64,000 bases of DNA, from the NCBI GenBank assembly GCA_947652605.1, contig OX393581.1, positions 11,040,640 through 11,104,639 of the forward strand, in the 5' to 3' direction. A model generated the notes under the pieces. That model saw only the letters and a list, made by a program, of their open reading frames with translations, was not told where the DNA came from and ran no database searches. The DNA comes from Elmis aenea. Taxonomy: Eukaryota > Arthropoda > Insecta > Coleoptera > Elmidae. The position numbers were made by a program, and so were the translations under genes. Positions 45,480 to 57,479 of this stretch are shown in pieces (position 1 is the first letter of the stretch; each line of letters starts with the position of its first letter).

Positions 45480-46310
45480 TAACAATAACAAAAAAATACA
45501 AAATGAATACAACGAGAAGAATTATGAAAGACGATGAGAAAAAGAGGAGTTAGTAACAAGATAATAAAGGTAGTGCAAAGTATGTACTATAAAACAGAAA
45601 AAAGAAGGAGGCACAACAAAAGGATTTCTTACAACAAAGGGAGTTAGACAAGGAAGCATTCTGAATCCGGCTCTGTATGGATGACATCTCAAAAAAAGTA
45701 AATCACACAACAAAGTGAGAACATTCATGTTAAAAAAAAATTAATGTCAATTAGAATGCATGAACTCATGTATGCAGATGATCTAATCCTGTTTGGTAAA
45801 AGAGAGGAAGAATTACAAAACAAAATTGATTAACAGACAGATAAGTTAAAAAGATAGTCTGAAATTATGATGATAACAAAGGTTATAGAAAATGTAGAAA
45901 TGGTAGTGCAGAATGGAAAATTTCAAGTAAAAAACACCTGGAATATTTAGGGGCATTGCTGAAGGAAACTGGCATAAGCGCATAAGAAATGGCTAACAGA
46001 ATAAGCAAAGTAATGGCGCTGTATAGAATTTTGTATAAACCTTTTTTCAGTAAAAGAGAAGTTAATAGAGAAAACTACTAAAACCAAAATTTATGAAACA
46101 GAACTAGTACCGATGCTTATGTGTGGCTGCGAATCGTGGGTGCTAACAGACGCATTAAAAAGAAGGGTGTGAAAAAAAATACTAAGAAAAATTGAAGCTG
46201 TGTCAAGAATTGACAAAAGAAGTGAAAGAATGGGAAATAAACTTAAAATAAAAAGTGCAATGGAAAAAATTGGAACCCATTAACTGAGGTGGTTCGGGCA
46301 TTTGAATGAA
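45480..46310 (+). pseudogene. RTE-like LINE reverse transcriptase remnant
   Basis: Blocks in order with many stops: TKGVRQGSILNPALYG near 45645, MHELMYADDLILFGKREEEL near 45755-45815, KIYETELVPMLMCGCESWVL near 46087-46145, LRKIEAVSRIDK near 46180, and LRWFGHLNER near 46285. The YADD box survives but the frame is broken repeatedly. Both ends are truncated. Confidence 0.78.
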
Positions 46311-47089
46311 AGATGAAAAAACTCTGGACTGGTACGATGCTGTATTTAATGTAAGTTTGTTTTTAATATATTCAAAGTTCAAATTCGACTTGTGATATTT
46401 GCTTGCCATGATTAACCCCCTGATCCTGAATTACTAACGCACCTCTCAACAGTTACTCAGATCTTCTAAAGGCTTAATGTAACATGTGGTGGAGGCGCTG
46501 GGCAACTATCTCGGTACCTCTCACAAATAACCACTCGGAACAAAATTTTGAATCAATTTGAAAAGTATGTAGCACTTTGGATTGATTCTTGGTTTTGTGT
46601 TTTTAAATTTATAATAACCGTATTTGTAGATTCAGATGTAAACACCTATTTTATGTCGTAAATAATATTTTATTGTTGTTTATAATATTTTTGCCAGACA
46701 TTACAAACTAATTAAAAAAGGAAAATATTTTTTCCGAACATTTTTTTTTTTGATATTTAAACAGATAATACCTTTTATAAATATCATTATTCGCTGTATA
46801 GAATTGAAAAATATAGATGTAATTTAATTAGCTTCAAACGTTACCTTGAATTAAATAAGGTACAACAACGGTTCAAAAATTTATTATTACATTCCCTCAC
46901 ATCAAATATTAACTCAGTAATTTAATTCTGTCTAATACAAACACAAAATTTTAGAAGATGATGAAATTTTTGCTAATTAAAGTAAAGAACCTTTTATTAT
47001 TGCACTGTAGGCCACATGAATAATTGATTTATTTGTACGCCACATTGCATTAAACAACGATGGCCATTAAAATTTCTAATTATTCAATA
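46311..47089. other. Intergenic, nothing recognised
   Basis: AT-rich, with a T run at 46739-46750. No gene seen. Confidence 0.35.
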
Positions 47090-48994
47090 CAGGGTGCACC
47101 ACGACCCTGAGATTCTTCGATAGCTCCTTTATTAATGAAAATATCAAAAAATATTTAATACAAATATTGTGCGTACCTATTTTCTACATAACCTATTTTC
47201 AAATATACAGGGTGTTTCGTTTGAGCGACACATATACAAATGTAATTTTTTTAAATGGTACACCCTGTATATTTTTACATTTTTGGATTTCTCTTAAAAT
47301 TTACTTTAAAAAATGTAAAAAAGTTATATGGGTCTTAAGTCAACCGTTTTCGTAAAATTTACATTTTTATGAAATTTTTGAACGATACAGCACTTTCAAT
47401 ATTTTTTTTTTTTAAATAAAGTTATTTAAAAAAGCGGTAATATTTCGTTTAAAAATTAAATTGACAATAGATTAATTAACACTTTGCGCTAGCTACATTT
47501 TAAAAATATTATACAGGGTGTTTTTTACGCTTGGTCAAACTTGTGAAACTTTAAACATCGATAAGTCATTTTTCTTAAATGCAACACCCTGTATATTTTT
47601 ATATTTTCTTGTAGAGAATTTAATTGTCTTTCGAAATTATTAAGCATGTCCTATACCTAAAGTTAATATTTTTCGAGCTATCCCGATTTTTATTATTATT
47701 ACTAAGGCAATTGAAATATTTTAAAGTCGACCATGGACGTAAGTCGTAATTTTTCAAAGAATTTTCAAATAAAAAAATTAAAAAAGTTGCAGTTTTAATT
47801 TTAGGCTAAAAATCTAAGCCTTTTTCCCGAAATTTATCGTATAAATTGATCAAGATTATATCCTTGTTCATGTTCTACGCACAGTCGTAGACGTTGTCTG
47901 AAAGACTATTACCCTTTATAACATTTCGGGGGTTATACCATCAAAAGCAACGCAGCAAGTAATGCAGTTGCCAAACACAGAATATCCTAATCCATGGATA
48001 GGGCGAGGTAGACCAATCTCCTGGCCACCTAGGTCACCTGATCTTACTCCTATCGATTTATTTTTGTGGGCACACATAAAACAGGTGTATCAAGACCCCC
48101 CAACAACTGGTGAAGATATGCAGAACAGGATTCGTGTTGCTTTTGATGGTATAACCCCCGAAATGTTATAAAGGGTGCTAGAGTCTTTCAGACAACGTCT
48201 ACGGCTGTGCGTAGAACAAGGACATAATCTTGAACAATTTATACGATAAATTTCGGAAAAATGGGGTACATTTTTAGCCTAAAATTTAAGTTGCGGCTCT
48301 TTTTATTCTTTTGTTTAAAAATTCCTTGAAAAATTTCGACTTACCTCCATGGCCGACTTTAAAATATTTCAATTGCCTTAGTAATAATAATAAAAATCGA
48401 GATAGCTCGAAAAATATTAACTTTAGGTATAGGACATGCTTAATAATTTCGAAAAACAATTAAATTCTCTACAAGAAAATATAAAAATATACAGGGTGTT
48501 GCATTTAAGAAAAAAGACTTATCGATGTTTAAAGTTTCACAAGTTTGACCAAGCGTAAAAAACACCCTGTATAATATTTTTAAAATGTAGCTATCGCAAA
48601 GTGTTAATTAATCTCTTGTCAATTTAATTTTTAAACGAAATATTACCGCTTTTTTAAATAACTTTAATGTTAAAAAAAATTAAAAGTGCTGTATCGTTCA
48701 AAAATTTCATACAAATGTAAATTTTACGAAAACGGTTGACTTAGGACCCATATAACTTTTTTACATTTTTTAAAGTAAATTTTAAGAGAAATCCAAAAAT
48801 GTAAAAATATACAGGGTGTTTTATTTTAAAAAAATACATTTTTATATGTGCCGCTTAAACGAAACACCCTGTATATTTAAAAATAATTTAAGGTTATGTA
48901 GAAAATAGGTTCGCACAATATTTGTATTAAATATTTTTTGATATTTTTATTAATAAAGGAGCTATCGAAGAATCTCAGGGTCGTGGTGAACCCG
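47090..48994. mobile_element. 1.9-kb palindromic (foldback) element carrying a transposase gene end
   Basis: The two halves are nearly exact inverted repeats from the outer ends (CAGGGTGCACCACGACCCTG / CAGGGTCGTGGTGAACCCG) inward to about 47950 and 48137, leaving a loop under 200 bp. TA flanks are present. Each arm contains the same internal modules in mirror order: one bracketed by ACAGGGTGTTTCG…ACACCCTGTA (47206-47269; 48810-48863) and one with TTTACGCTTGGTCAAAC (47512-47593; 48490-48571). The right arm and loop encode the C-terminus of a Tc1/mariner-type transposase; the left arm carries its mirror image. Confidence 0.92.
47962..48249 (+). pseudogene. Tc1/mariner-type transposase C-terminal fragment with one stop
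   Basis: Reads WIGRGRPISWPPRSPDLTPI, then DLFLWAHIKQVYQDPPTTGED, then RIRVAFDGITPEML, stop, then in the same frame RVLESFRQRLRLCVEQGHNLEQ and FIR, stop. This is the third catalytic Asp region and tail of an insect IS630/Tc1/mariner transposase, related in wording to the copy at 51915-52960. The TAA at 48169-48171 replaces an expected Arg-like codon. The part from about 48137 lies within the palindrome arm. Confidence 0.85.
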
Positions 48995-50554
48995 TATAAG
49001 AAGTTTTAATATCTTCTAGATAATCTTTCTTAAATACCTTGACTGAAATCATTCGAACCTGTTTAATAACAGTTTATTTATTCCTAACAAGACCCAAATC
49101 TTTTATATCAAGAAATGTAAAAAATAATTTTTCGTCCCAAGTAACAACACGAATCTCGATAAATTTTCAACTAAGAATCTCAAATATCTGTAAAGTTGGG
49201 TACAAAATTAATTCATCCCATTTTTATAAAACAGCGCAGTGAAATAGTTCCTTTCGTAGACTTTTTGGGTGGATAACTAAAATTAACACATTACAACGAA
49301 TCTAGTGGTGTTTTTTAAATTTCCGCTCAATTAATCCGCATCTCTGTGTTAAATTAAGTAGATAGTCCTACTTTTATTACTTTTATATGCAAATATCTCT
49401 AATATTGTTAGATGAATTCCAGAAATCGCAGTTATTATTGGCATTTAAGCTAATTGGAATATTTGAATGCTGGCGGTTGGAGTCTCATTGTTTGTGACAA
49501 TCCGGTCTGGATGCGTTGGGCAATATTCAGGCATGCAAGCCTCCTTTAATCTCTGCTAATTGTCCAAACCTGCTTTCCTGGAAATTAACTATAACGACGG
49601 TAATTATTAACACGCAGTTGCTTTAGGAAATCGGTAGTGTTTTTCATATCATATCCTTCACATCGTGATTCTTGCTGTCCGCGGCGTAAGGTCGCATATA
49701 AATAAAACTGACTGGCGAAGTCACTAACACTTATGCATATTCAAACTTTTTACAGCATACATTTAGAATCTCATTTCAAACAATTTGCGACCACGTAACC
49801 ACATCCTATTAATTTTCCTCTGCCGACTGTACTATATTAGAACAAAACTTAATTAACAATACTTTATAATTAAAGCAACCGTTTTAATACCGATTCACCA
49901 CTAAAGTTACTACAGATAAATTTAAAAATACCTGCATTTAGTAGTTTGGTGGTACATTATATGTAATGTAATTATTACTTCGGCTTACTTGTTGGGTGAC
50001 CTCAACAAAAAGACGACGTGTGTAATACGACTATGTAATATTAAACCAGCACGTTCATAAAAGTCTTATTTGTGCTACAGAACTTGGTAATGTCTTGGTA
50101 ATGTCTGCGAAATTACCGGGTTATATTTATTGAACACGTTTCTTTTATTAAGGAATTTTACAAAAAGTATTACGGTTTAATTGGAAATTATTTAAAAAGA
50201 TATGTGCATTAACGCGAATACTTTGTGCATTAAGATAATAAGAAGTTAGAATTTGGTATCTTTTTTAAATAAAAAATATTACATTGAGCAATCTTTTATT
50301 TGTAGTGTGTGCTAACGAATTTTTTCGTGCATTAAAGTATTCAAAAAAGCACATCACATAATTTTTTTTTAATATTTAAAATTTGCAATGCACCTAATCC
50401 TATAGATTAATAAACATTTTAACTTTAACCTAATTTGGTACATTAATTTTTGTGTCTGGATGTCGCCAATGATCAATCCTAGTTACGATTACAATCTACA
50501 CTACACTACTGTGACTACATAGCACTGTACTCTGCTTTTGAACGCTTTCAGTCT
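48995..50554. other. Intergenic, nothing recognised
   Basis: No gene or clear repeat. The plus frame at 49039-49242 is featureless. Confidence 0.35.
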
Positions 50555-50930
50555 ACGCAAATTCAAAGGGTTTAATCCTTTTGAGCCTACGCACTAGTTT
50601 TTGAATATCGAAAAGTTGGAGCACTTCAATGTTGGAATGTCTGTGGAGCCTCTCCTCCTGGCTGCAGCTTTTTTAATTTCTTCCTGGACAGATATAACCT
50701 GGAGTTCCCGCTGTAAATCGCTGTTCCGAACATACTAAGGAGCATTTACTATGGCTCTTTAATACACGGTTTTGGAACAGCTGTAGTTGCTTTTTTTGGT
50801 ACAGCCCCATAATTGTAGTCCATATGTCTAAACAGGTTTGAGCACCTTTTTGTATAGGAGCAGTTTGTTTTAGATAGAAAGCTGGGAATTTCTTCCTATC
50901 AGCCAAAACATATCTTTATAATTTATCTTC
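50555..50930 (-). pseudogene. Jockey-like LINE ORF2 C-terminal fragment
   Basis: The minus strand reads CLDIWTTIMGLYQKKQLQLFQ, then NRVLK, then in shifted frames YVRNSDLQRELQVISVQEEI, and a tail with QKLVRRLKRIKPFEFA. FQNRVLR … APWYVRNxDLxxDL … EEI is the typical C-terminal signature of Jockey-clade elements. At least two frameshifts, no polymerase core. Confidence 0.7.
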
Positions 50931-51441
50931 AGCTGTTCCGTTTTTTTTGACATTACATAATTGTGAAAAATACTTTTACGGGCATAATTTAATCAATTAA
51001 CATAAAACTAATTAATATACAGGGCCCTGCAACAGTGCGTCAGGATTTCCTAGCGCCCCGCCCTAGGAAATAGAAATAAAAATAACTTAAAAACATAAAA
51101 TTATTATTGGTTTGAAAAGATCTCCTTCTTAAAATTATTTTCAGCTATACAGGATGTCCCATTTTCGCGTTATAACAAAAACAAAGATTTTTTAAATGGA
51201 ACATCCTGTATCTTTTTAGGTCTTCCGATTTTAACGTCCACATTAATGTCTGTTCACTTTTTGATTTTGTGTCAGCGTTGCCAACTTATAATTTTTTTTT
51301 CTGAAAAATCTTACATAAGCAGGTTTAACTTTAAAAAATCGTATCGACCTCGTTTTTTGAAGTTAACAAATAAGTTTTAGCAATAATGTTAGTCCGATTA
51401 AAGAACAACATTTTTATAATAAGAATTGAAATTTAGTGATA
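50931..51441. other. Spacer with an end-like motif and a 63-bp hairpin
   Basis: ATACAGGGCCCTGCAACAGT at about 51017 looks like one foldback terminus. At 51148-51210 TACAGGATGTCCCAT and the inverse of ATGGAACATCCTGTA form a 63-bp miniature inverted element. It is similar in design to the modules inside the 47090-48994 palindrome. Confidence 0.5.
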
Positions 51442-52960
51442 CAGGGTGTTCACAAAAATGCAAACTTCATAGTGACAACTCTTTTTTTTCAAAAGTAACC
51501 AACCTTTTTTTATTCTTTTTTTCTTCAGTTTTTATAGCGAACGTTTTATGTCTAAGCCCCATAGTTGTTGAAATATTTAATACTTTTCACAAAAGTAACC
51601 ACTTAATTGCATTTTTATGCACCGAAGTAGGCCGCGCTGATGTAAAACAAATGCCAAAATGTAAGCAAGTGTCGACTTGATATTTGAATAAATTTTCTTC
51701 AGTCTCAACGTAAAATGGTTTTTATTCCGAATTTATAAAAAGTTTAAAACTGACGCCGTACGCTCAAAAATCCTAAAAGACTTCGAAAGTGATTTGTGTT
51801 TTTCAGCCGTTATCAGTGATATTTTAAGGTAGTTCTGAGAGTCTTCCAGATTAATACTTGCTGCGAGAGTACTTTTCTTTATTTCGTGGTAAAAGAAGAC
51901 GAAAAATTATCAAAATGAAATTCGAAAAAGACCAACAAGTCGATGTGATTACTGTACTACGGGAGACTGATAGAAATTGCTTATTGGCGAGTAGAATTTA
52001 TGCGACATGTTATCCAGAAAGAAGACATCCGGAAGAATAAAGTTTCAGCAACTTACTCAATAGATTTATTGAAACCGTAAGTGTGAAGTACAAAAAGCAA
52101 GAAAAAACTAAACCTATCACCAACGAGGAAAGAGAATTTTCAGTGCTGTTAAGAGTAACTGAGCATACCCATATGAGCCAACGGACATCGGTGAAGCAAC
52201 CGGCATAACCGAGAGATCAGTACAACGCATGCTGAAGAAAAATCGTTTACATGCGCACCATATTCACTTGGTTCAAGAACTAAGCAATGCTAATTTTAAA
52301 TTACGTTCCCAATTTTGCGTCTGGGCAAGACTGAAAATAGAGGAGGATCCTATAGTTTACTAGTATGTTTTGTTCTCAGATGAGGCAACATTTCATAAAA
52401 ACAGATCTGTAAATAGGCATAATATCCATTATTATTCAACTAAAAATCCGCTAGTTATAAGACAAATTGATCAACAGTATCGCTGGTCTTTGAAAGTCTG
52501 GGGCGGAGATAATGTAAGTCCACATTTTTTCGATGGTCATCTTAATGGGCCAATGTATTTAATTTTTTTTCCAACATGTAACTATTACCCGGGTTATTAG
52601 CTATGTACCTCGGTATACTAAATACAGGATGTGGTACTAACAGGACGGGGCACCTGCACATTTTTCGCGAGACGTATGGGCATATCTTGATGGCATTTTT
52701 CCCAACCAGTGGTTGTTAGAAGTAGACCCACCAAGTGGCCTGCCAGATCACTGGATCTGACAAAACTTGACTTTTTTATGGGGATATGTTGGGGAATTAT
52801 GTATAACGAACCACCGACACCAGCAATAAATATGCAACGATTTGTTGACGTTTTTGCAGGTATTTCACATAAAATATTAAGAAGAGTGCAAAGGTATTTT
52901 CAGCAGTGAATTGATTTGTGCCTGGATAAGAATGGAAGACATTTCGAACATTTATTGTAG
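51442..52960 (+). pseudogene. Tc1/mariner-like transposase pseudogene with left terminus
   Basis: CAGGGTGTTCACAAAAATGC at 51442 is a plausible left end. The gene starts at ATG 51915 (MKFEKDQQVDVITVLRETDR, an N-terminal helix-turn-helix region). Shifts and stops follow between 52040 and 52360. The DDE part shows FSDEATFHKNRSVNRHNIHY then LKVWGGDNVSPHFFDGHL, QDGAPAHFSRDVWAYLDGIF near 52637-52700, and RPTKWPARSLDLTKLDFFM near 52720-52780. The end is RRVQRYFQQ, stop, then a remnant of the C-terminal tail (HFEHLL) at 52960. All three acidic regions can be located, but the gene is broken in at least four places. No right TIR was found. Confidence 0.85.
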
Positions 52961-53213
52961 GCGTTTCTCTTTCATGTATTTTCAACTTGTTACTTTTCAT
53001 AGTTTCCGAATAAAAACAATTAATTTTATAATATAATTAATAACCGCTTAAAATCTAATATATTGCGCTTTTAAATGGTTTTCCAAAGATATAACAACAA
53101 AATTGTTTAATGCTTTAAAGCACTTATGATTACAAATGAAAGACTTGAATAATCGAGTTAAGACCATTTGAATTGTTTAGGTGACCTAATAATGCATAAG
53201 AAGTGTTTTAGAG
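52961..53213. other. Intergenic, nothing recognised
   Basis: Short AT-rich spacer. Confidence 0.3.
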
Positions 53214-53457
53214 CAGCGTTTCTCAAACTACAGGTCGCAATCCAAAATTGGGTCGCGAAACTGTTTTGGTAAAAATACAAAGAAAAATAAAAACAAATAA
53301 TAAAAATTCAAGTGTCTGTTTCAAAATGCTTTAAAATGACATTTCTAAAAGTATTTTTTCACACATTTTCTTGGAATGGAGGCCTCTCCCCTATGGGTCA
53401 TACTCTTATTTCTAGAAAATTATTTGGGTCGCGTGTTTAAAGGTTTGAGAAACACTG
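53214..53457. mobile_element. 244-bp hAT-type MITE
   Basis: CAGCGTTTCTCAAACT is matched in inverse by GTTTGAGAAACACTG, followed inward by GGTCGC/GCGACC-type sequence on both sides. CAGcGTTTCTCAAA ends are well known in hAT (Charlie/SPIN-like) MITEs. The flanks TTTTAGAG (53206-53213) and CTTTAAAG (53458-53465) agree at 6 of 8 positions, fitting an aged 8-bp duplication. Confidence 0.82.
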
Positions 53458-53465
53458 CTTTAAAG

Positions 53466-54205
53466 CATTAATCATCTGTAGAGGATTAATCTTAAGGTAC
53501 AATTAAATCTTGTACGTCAGTTATAATTATAATTAAACGCCATCAACTTAAAGTAACTTACAAAACGCAACAAGTATATTGGACCACAAAACATAAATTA
53601 ATAAATTTCCGTACAAAAATACGCCTTGAACACGATGTAAATTAAATTTTAATGCTAAACAATCCTACAACAGGAGTTGACATCTTAATAACTCCTATCA
53701 GGAAATTTATTATTTATTATTCGCTCGAGTAGGTTTCTAAAGCTGTTATGATCTGAATAAAGGATTAATGCCTATTATGCGTACAACAGAACTCCTTCTT
53801 GATAGCGTATATTAAGCCTGACATTGTAAGTTCTAGCAGTCCATCCACTACAATTTACTAAAAGTTACGAATTAACAAAGATTGAACGAGCTTCCGGGGC
53901 TACAGAAGACGCCTTCACCTCATTAGCGTTATATCACTCGCAAACTTTGCAAACAGTAAATTTATAGATGGCACTGCTGATAGACATTATTAAGGAGGAC
54001 GTTTTAACTGATGTAATCCACGTTTCATGAACAAATATTATTCGTGTTGGAAAACTTGGTTATTTCGAAGTGTTGCATTTTAAAATTCGACAAATGAGTC
54101 GTTTATTTTGAAAGTGTTATAAGTCGTTTTATGCGAAAAATGAGTTACGATGTTGAAGATTGCATAAATGTATGGTATTTTTATCTCCGAAAATTATCAG
54201 TAGTA
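53466..54205. other. Intergenic, nothing recognised
   Basis: No gene or repeat boundary seen. Confidence 0.3.
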
Positions 54206-54374
54206 ATATAACAAGTGCATTGAAAATTATCGATAATTTTTGGTAAATATGCACGAATGCAAGTTGAGCTGAAAAAATCATGAGTGCACGAAATGCACGA
54301 GTGATTTTTTCTGCTTCAACTTGCATGAGTGAAGATTTGTCAAAAATTATAGATTATTTGCAATGCACGAGTTA
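54206..54374. repeat. 170-bp near-perfect hairpin
   Basis: The core arms TGCAAGTTGAGCTGAAAAAA (54258 onward) and the inverse ending AACTTGCA (54324) pair through GTGCACG around a short AAA loop at about 54291-54293. Outer arms AACAAGTGCATTGAAAATTA and AATTATAGATTATTTGCAAT also pair. It is probably a MITE; no protein. Confidence 0.75.
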
Positions 54375-57349
54375 TATTTTGTCAAAAAATTTCCTTCACC
54401 TAACCTATCTGTCAAATTAAAATGTTGTTTAATTTAGATAAATTAAAGTATACGTACTACTTACTGCGATTTTTATTATTAATAGATCATTTATAACTAA
54501 TTTTTAATTCAAGAATTATGTTTTAATAAAAAATAATGAACCAAATAGTATTTAGGTACATACATAATCTGTTATGTCAAATTTGACAAGTACTGTCAGA
54601 GTAGTGTGTCAGGGGTGTGTTTTAATCTATATTAAAGTAACGTTATTGGTCGCCGACATCTGTCAAAAAATTATCAAGACCAAAATACCTTATTCCTTCT
54701 CCAAATTTATATTTTCCACCAATCAAAAACTCAGATTTCTTAGAAACGACCAATAAACGCATGAAAATCTGTTAATTGCGAAAAGTAAATTATCAATGTA
54801 TGATTATGTTTATTGGCCGTTTAAAGGAAATCTGAGTTTGTTATTGGTCGAAAACACAAATTTGACAGGAGGATCAACCATGCCTAGCGCACTGAGGTGG
54901 GATGACGTTTAACGATGTCGAAGTGTCAAAAATAGTTAGACTCCAATTAACAGAGGTCGTCTTCATCGCCTGTGTGACAAGGATAGATAAAAAATTAGAT
55001 AGAAATTAAACGCCGCCGCGGCAATTTTTGGTTGATGTTTGGTTTCCAAGGTGGTTTCGTTGTTTTTTCGTTTAGTCCACAAAACATGTTAAGTCGTTCA
55101 GTACATAGATAAAGAACATAGTTCAGTATTGCATAGATAAAGACAGTATTGCTGTTTGAATAATTTTAATTTGTTGTTTATGATTTATTTGTAAAGACAA
55201 ATTGTGCTGTGTGTGCTATTTTACGCTTCATTTTTCATCATGGTGGGAATGATCTGCACTGTCAAAGATTGTCATAGAAGTTATGCCAGCAAGTATCTAA
55301 AATTAATGTAATTTTAATATTAGATATAAATGTAATATTTTATTGTACAAACAGATAAATTGTTCTTGCTGCCAAAATAAAATATTTTTTATATAGTTGT
55401 GTCTTTTGTAGTTTATAATGTGTTTCCTATTTTTTACATTATACCCAGCCATTTTTTTAATTAATCCTCGAATTGCATCAATGGCACCTTTTCAAAGAAA
55501 TTCCAATAAAAATTGTGAATTTTTTATTTCTGTGCAAGTAAATTTTTTAAATTAAACTCACTGGCTTATTCATAATAATGTGCTTAAGGTTTAGAAACAT
55601 ATAATATGCCTAAACGTGGCCTAAATCAATTAAATTGTAATTTTATGATTTCTGTGCATAATGTTTTGCCTAAACAAACCATAATCACACTCGCATGAGT
55701 TTGAAAATCGTTTATTTGTACATAAATATCAAGCACCCCGCGTTTCACAAACTACAAATTTAGTTAGACTCCAATTAACAGAGGCGCCACATATGCTCCA
55801 AATGTTTAACATTGCAGTGTCCTATCTATATTATGTTTCTTATCTATGGGATCAACTCCTGGCAGAGGAGTGTAAAATTTATTACCGTGTAATATTGCTT
55901 CTATTGGTAGTCTCTAAAAGATTTAAGATTTGACAGGTGAAGGGAATTTTCCCTGCAATTTCTTTTAAAATCATAACTATTTTTGTCAATAGAAATTTTA
56001 TTGTTAAGCAGAAGTGCAAATACAGTTATTTTGAAAATAGCATAAGGATGGATTTGCTTAACTATATACCCCCAATTTACAAAAGTTATTTTAAAAATTT
56101 GAAACAAAGTGAAACATCTGAAGACTAAGCATATTATATTATGTTTTGTTTGATAAAGTGTTCTTAAAACACCCAATCTTAAAAAGACAGTTGAATACAA
56201 TGCTGGATTAAGAATAGCTGTTTTAAGAATAGCTGTTTTAAGGACAATTCATCAAATAATAAGAAGTATGCTTAGAAAAAATATTATTATCTACAAGGTG
56301 CAGATCTCAAATTTGTATTGCCCATGGAGAGAGGGCTAAACCTTCAACACATGTTATCCGTCTTTAACATTAATGTTTGAACGTTGTTTACCTATCACGT
56401 AATCAATTATTCAATTTAATTGGCGAGTCGGTTGTAACTATCCAGGTGTAACTGTCAATTTCTTTACGTTAATAAAATCTTTTTAATATTTTAAGTGATG
56501 TGTTACGAAATAAGATGTGGTTTATCAAATCTTTAATCGCTGTAAAACTATCACGTTAGTAATACAAATTAGCATCCCTTTGATGAACTATCCTTACTTG
56601 AGATTAATCAGTAAATAATTGGTCAAAATCGACTGCTAGAGAACTAGACCTTATAGCGCGAGCAAAATTTAATGTGACTATAGGAGTTACCAGAAATGAA
56701 TCTAATTCAATAATAAAACAACATCTGAAAGTTTGGTATTTCATTTGATTCAACATATTTTCTTATTTTATTTAAAATATGTGGGGCCAGATTTAATTTC
56801 CATTTTAGGCCGTTATAAATCAAGCAATGTCCGTTATAGACTCGATCCATTCAGACGTTCAGTGTCCGCAGTTTCATAATATTTCCACAATTTTCGGAAG
56901 CAACCCCAAAGGATGACGAGTTAAAGATATACAACTAGCTCATCTCTGCCATCCTTGTTCGTTTTTGTGCCCGGAAATTGTGTACGAGGTTCGCTTCATC
57001 ACGAATAGGCTCATCCCTTTCTTTCTTATGTGGCCACATGTAGTTTGGCGCAGTTATTTTCTCGGCGTTTTTGCTTCTTCACACTCTCCGCCACTTTATC
57101 TGACATTGCAGCCATAACTTAATTTGCGACCCATTTGCACTTATAATGTGTGCTACGGAATTTATTCGATTTTTTGCCGCATTGTCTTAGTCAACTACGA
57201 TTTTGTGCGATCTACAATATCGATAGTTAATAGTACATGAAATGAGACGCTGAGAGAAAAGTTAATAAATAATAGTAGTATGTTTTAGTCATTTTATGGC
57301 TATTACCTGTTGTTTAACTCTTCTACATATTTCAATATACCAAGCTCGT
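54375..57349. other. Intergenic with a 24-bp direct repeat
   Basis: TAGTTAGACTCCAATTAACA plus GAGG occurs at 54933-54956 and again, identically, at 55761-55784, bracketing about 800 bp that starts near a GC-rich patch (CGCCGCCGCGGC at 55012). It may mark the ends of an unknown element. A 24-codon frame at 55240 (MVGMICTVKDCHRSY) is discussed among the rejected items. No gene is supported. Confidence 0.4.
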
Positions 57350-57479
57350 ATCAGAAGCAGGGATGGAATAACGTTTTAAATCGTTACGTTATTGTAAAAC
57401 GTAATTTATTATTTTTTTTAGTTATATAACGTTATATTTTAATTATTATAAGAGTATACAATAATAAATAGTGTAATAA

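Noticed and set aside
47962..48171. Stand-alone 69-codon gene
   Set aside because: It is the C-terminal end of a transposase in a palindromic element and continues past a stop in the same frame.
55240..55311. Short frame MVGMICTVKDCHRSY… as a THAP-like first exon
   Set aside because: Only 23 residues before a stop, one CxxxxC pair, and no downstream zinc-finger residues found.
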